DNA from: Ruegeria sp. ANG-R
GTDB lineage: Bacteria; Pseudomonadota; Alphaproteobacteria; Rhodobacterales; Rhodobacteraceae
NCBI RefSeq assembly: GCF_000813985.1
Contig: NZ_JWLJ01000002.1
Span: 293,789-357,788, forward strand
Length of the DNA stretch: 64,000 nucleotides
Direction: 5' to 3'
The notes under the pieces were generated by a model. The model was not told the origin of the DNA and searched no databases. It saw only the letters and a program-made list of their open reading frames with translations. Positions 61,227 through 64,000 of this stretch are shown one piece after another. The position numbers and the translations under genes were made by a program. Every line of letters starts with the position of its first letter. Position 1 is the stretch's first letter.

Positions 61227-64000
61227 ATGCCAATCGCACTAGACGATCTCGCAACAACTGGACTGGCCGGAGGGCGCGTAGCGACTCTGCAGCCAACCGA
61301 CTACGAGTCGGCTGTCAGTGTCCGCGTTGTAGAGGCACCCGATGTCGGTAAGCTGACCGTAAACCCTGACAATTCTCTCGCGTTGGTCTTGACCGGTTCC
61401 GACTACTCCGGGCCGCTCCAGTTCACCATTGAGATTGAAGACGCCAATGGTAACGTTCAGCAGCAGACCGTGACGACTCAAGTCAGCCCTCCAACCCAGG
61501 GCGCCGGCTGGGGCACTGGCTCAACACATTATATGCTGGAGACAGATGACAGTGGAGACCTTGTCATCGAGACCGGCGACAATCACCGAGAGGTTTACGT
61601 TTCGGGCTCCGATGATGCCCTGACATTGGCCGACATTGCCGCGCTCGAGAATATTCCAGTGAGCCAGGTCACTGGTGCGTGGCTTGCGGCGAACCCCAGC
61701 TACGGCTCGAACCCCGATATGGCGCTGGCACAGGACGCCGGTGATGCTCTTTGGACCGCACTTACGCAAGAAGTCAGAGGAGTAGCGAATCCGAGTTCGC
61801 ACTGGCTGCGCCTGGAAAAAGGGTATGAATACGACTCTCCGGCCTTGTTCCCACGCGGGATCACCGGGGAAGACCCGCTGAACCCTGTGGTCATTACCTC
61901 ATACGGCGAGGGTGAGCAGCCGGTCATAACAGGCGACGATGTATACCTCTTTCAAAGGCCGTTTGCTAACGTTGTGGTCCATGATTTGCATTTCACAGAA
62001 GAGGTGCGCGTGCTGGGTACAGATGCCGGATTCTCTGGCAACGTCATCTTTGATTCGATCAGCAGCAGCAATCACGGAGCACTTGTCTTTCAGCACCTTG
62101 AATCAGCTACATTACGCAATGCAGAGATTCATGACATCGAAGGCAAGCGGGACTACGATACACAGGACTGGCAAGGGCACGGGCATAGGACATCGGGCTT
62201 GTTCGCGGGTGACGTTGATGGACTGTTGATAGAAGGTTCGTCATTCTCGGGAATTGGATGGGATGAGGGCTTCCAACGGGACGGGAATGGGAATTTCGGA
62301 CAACCTCCGACCATGTGGACCCACAACGTCTATGTTGCTGAGGACAATACCGACCTGACATTCCGGGATAACATTTCCAGCGAAGCGTCATCCTTCGGTG
62401 CTATTTTGCGCAGTGGTGGTTTCATCGAAGACAACCTGCTGTTTGAGAACAATGCCGGCCTCGTGGTGACGGGTGGTAGCTATCGCGATATCGGCCACGT
62501 CGGAAATTACTCGCTGTTGTCAAACAACGTGGTTACCTCTGCCGCCTATAAGGAAGCCGACTTCATCGGCGCGGTTTCTCTCGGTTTGGTCAATGAAGGC
62601 CTCGATACTACGCTTGTAAACAACATTGTTGCACATCTGGCTGATCCAGGCAGACCGGAGGAGCTGGAGTACAAGCTCTACAGCAACGGTGGACTAAACC
62701 ACACCGAGGACCCCTATTACGACGACACCGCCATCTACAATTGGATCGGTGCGCGGCTTACAGAGACCTACGCTGATCAAAATATCGAAGATCTGGATCA
62801 AGCGGAACTGGCTGCCGCTACTGCGGCCAATCTGGCAAAGTTGCTTCTTAACGATCCCAATGCAGACGCATCTGATCTGGCGGAATGGATAAGGCAGAAC
62901 GAAGACGCAACTGCTGACGAACTGAACGCCTTCTTCCAAGCGGCGTTTGATAGGCTGCCTGAATCACGCGACGGTTCTGCGGAGGTCCGTTTTATCCCCA
63001 ATGAACTGGGTGATGGTGTTCGTTGGGACAACCGAATGAACTGGAGCACCGGGGATATCGCAGGTACCATGGCTGGCGATAATGTCGACCTTGGTGGAAA
63101 CTGGGTCGTTTACGGTGGCACCCATACAATCAACGGGCTGGACTTTGGCAACGACGGGCAGCTTGACTTCCACAATGGCAGGCTCAACGTGTTGGGCACG
63201 ACTGAAGCAGGTATTGACGGCGCATCAGTTGAGATTAGCTCGGCAGGTCAGTTCTGGCTTGGCGGTGGCTATGCGGGCGAGGGTGATTTTGATATCGATT
63301 TGGATGGCGGACGCTTTGCCAACACCGGCACGATAACGGGTGACGTTAACCTTTTTGTCGATGATGGGCAGGCGCTGCTGAGCGCTGAAGGTGGCGACAT
63401 GACCTTCGGCCAAGGGGACGAACTGACCGTGCGTGGCCGTGACGCTCAGGTGGGCTTCGATGGGGCCCGAAACCAGCTAGGGGTTATCTCATTCGAAGAA
63501 GACTCTGAGCTTATCCTGGCAAGCGATGAAAGCGGTCTGGGACAGATCGGAGAGTTCCGTTCGGGTGCTTTTGGTGAAGCCACAAATGTGAATTCGCGCA
63601 TTGAACTCGGTGAAGTAAATCTGACCGTCGATCTCACGGATGCCCAGATTGGTAACGGAACCTACACGCTTCTTTCTGCAGACGAGATTACCGGTCGTTT
63701 TGGCTCTATTGACATCCAAGGGCTTGGAGGACGTGGCGCAACAGTCGTCGTGGACTACACCAACGATGTTGTCAGCCTCGAAATTGGGACGGGTTCTGGA
63801 GTTACGCTGGAACAAGTCGGTGACGACAGCCAGGTGAATGTACCTCCCACCGATCCAGTTGTTGATGAGACACCTGACGAGCCAGTTGTTGATGAGACAC
63901 CTGATGAACCGGTTGTTGATGAGACACCTGACGAACCGGTTGTTGACGAGACACCTGACGAGCCGGTTGTTGATGAGACGCCTGATGAACCGGTTGTTGA
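61227..64000 (+). CDS. Large right-handed beta-helix surface or secreted protein (runs off the window)
   Basis: 924 codons are visible without a stop. There is no signal peptide (it starts MPIALDDLATTGLAGG), suggesting type I secretion with a C-terminal signal beyond the window. Residues about 25–90 form a cadherin-like beta domain (PLQFTIEIEDANGNVQQQT). Residues about 95–480 read as a right-handed beta-helix resembling polysaccharide lyases or C5-epimerases (ANVVVHDLHFTEEVRVLG, DVDGLLIEGSSFSGIGWDE). A second, autotransporter-like beta-helix follows (QLDFHNGRLNVLGTTEAG). The visible end is a PVVDETPDE repeat. It may modify or bind the exported polysaccharide. Confidence 0.8.
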   Translation, partial: MPIALDDLATTGLAGGRVATLQPTDYESAVSVRVVEAPDVGKLTVNPDNSLALVLTGSDYSGPLQFTIEIEDANGNVQQQTVTTQVSPPTQGAGWGTGSTHYMLETDDSGDLVIETGDNHREVYVSGSDDALTLADIAALENIPVSQVTGAWLAANPSYGSNPDMALAQDAGDALWTALTQEVRGVANPSSHWLRLEKGYEYDSPALFPRGITGEDPLNPVVITSYGEGEQPVITGDDVYLFQRPFANVVVHDLHFTEEVRVLGTDAGFSGNVIFDSISSSNHGALVFQHLESATLRNAEIHDIEGKRDYDTQDWQGHGHRTSGLFAGDVDGLLIEGSSFSGIGWDEGFQRDGNGNFGQPPTMWTHNVYVAEDNTDLTFRDNISSEASSFGAILRSGGFIEDNLLFENNAGLVVTGGSYRDIGHVGNYSLLSNNVVTSAAYKEADFIGAVSLGLVNEGLDTTLVNNIVAHLADPGRPEELEYKLYSNGGLNHTEDPYYDDTAIYNWIGARLTETYADQNIEDLDQAELAAATAANLAKLLLNDPNADASDLAEWIRQNEDATADELNAFFQAAFDRLPESRDGSAEVRFIPNELGDGVRWDNRMNWSTGDIAGTMAGDNVDLGGNWVVYGGTHTINGLDFGNDGQLDFHNGRLNVLGTTEAGIDGASVEISSAGQFWLGGGYAGEGDFDIDLDGGRFANTGTITGDVNLFVDDGQALLSAEGGDMTFGQGDELTVRGRDAQVGFDGARNQLGVISFEEDSELILASDESGLGQIGEFRSGAFGEATNVNSRIELGEVNLTVDLTDAQIGNGTYTLLSADEITGRFGSIDIQGLGGRGATVVVDYTNDVVSLEIGTGSGVTLEQVGDDSQVNVPPTDPVVDETPDEPVVDETPDEPVVDETPDEPVVDETPDEPVVDETPDEPVV
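63855..64000 (+). repeat. 27-bp tandem repeat encoding PVVDETPDE
   Basis: Five full units of 27 bases and an incomplete sixth, continuing past the window end. All units encode the same nine residues, with silent differences (GAC/GAT, GAG/GAA, ACA/ACG). It forms an acidic proline-rich linker. Confidence 0.95.

Noticed and set aside
63855..64000. Possible CRISPR-like array because of regularly spaced near-identical repeats
   Set aside because: The units are contiguous 27-mers without spacers and keep one reading frame encoding PVVDETPDE, so this is a protein repeat.

Overview
The window looks like chromosome from a marine alphaproteobacterium of the Rhodobacteraceae (Roseobacter group). The grounds are the gene order murA–DUF2948–hisD–UPF0262–low-molecular-weight phosphatase, a Zur-regulated znuABC locus, a phnGHIJKLNM carbon-phosphorus lyase operon and an XrtD-type exosortase. 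This is inferred from gene content and order; no database search was possible.

Layout. (1) 1–4.6 kb, minus strand: a housekeeping operon running from a 51-residue basic protein through murA, DUF2948, a GNAT acetyltransferase, hisD, UPF0262 and a phosphatase cut by the window edge. (2) 4.7–17.2 kb: a mobile island next to an intact tRNA-Thr(GGT). It carries a large serine recombinase broken by one amber codon, a VirD4/TraG coupling protein with a divergently transcribed neighbour, a small resolvase, a metallophosphoesterase, several secreted or coiled-coil proteins of unknown function, and an AbiEi/AbiEii toxin-antitoxin pair. Its right end shows a remnant of a second recombinase and the orphan 3' end of an unknown gene. 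No relaxase or mating-pair genes are present, so it looks like a decayed mobilizable element. (3) 17.3–24.9 kb: phnF and the divergent phnG-H-I-J-K-L-N-M operon for phosphonate breakdown, with a 2H-phosphoesterase (DUF1045) gene on the opposite strand between phnN and phnM. (4) 24.9–29.2 kb: a gene-poor kilobase, then znuA and divergent zur-znuC-znuB around two Zur-box-like sites.

(5) 29.5–64 kb: a large envelope-polysaccharide locus. It includes a TPR lipoprotein, an O-antigen-polymerase-like membrane protein, six sugar transferases (two GT2, two GT4, one GT61 and one GT39/GT-C-like), an XrtD exosortase fused to an EpsI domain, a PhyH-type dioxygenase, a sulfotransferase, a DegT aminotransferase and a Wzx flippase. 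It also has a Wzz/CpsD/ExeA-ATPase/export-protein/outer-membrane-barrel set of the kind known from exosortase-associated exopolysaccharide loci, and two right-handed beta-helix proteins, one running off the window end. Embedded is a four-gene, fully ATGA-coupled operon (UbiA-HAD fusion, GtrA, DprE1-like, DprE2-like) that matches the mycobacterial pathway for polyprenyl-phospho-arabinofuranose.

The most plausible overall picture for region 5 is synthesis, sulfation and possibly arabinosylation of an exported polysaccharide, with large secreted beta-helix proteins acting on it or attached to it. The DprE1/DprE2/UbiA operon, the inverted repeat spanning both divergent starts at the traG locus, and the broken recombinase whose last codons lie antisense to a tRNA gene are the points most worth following.
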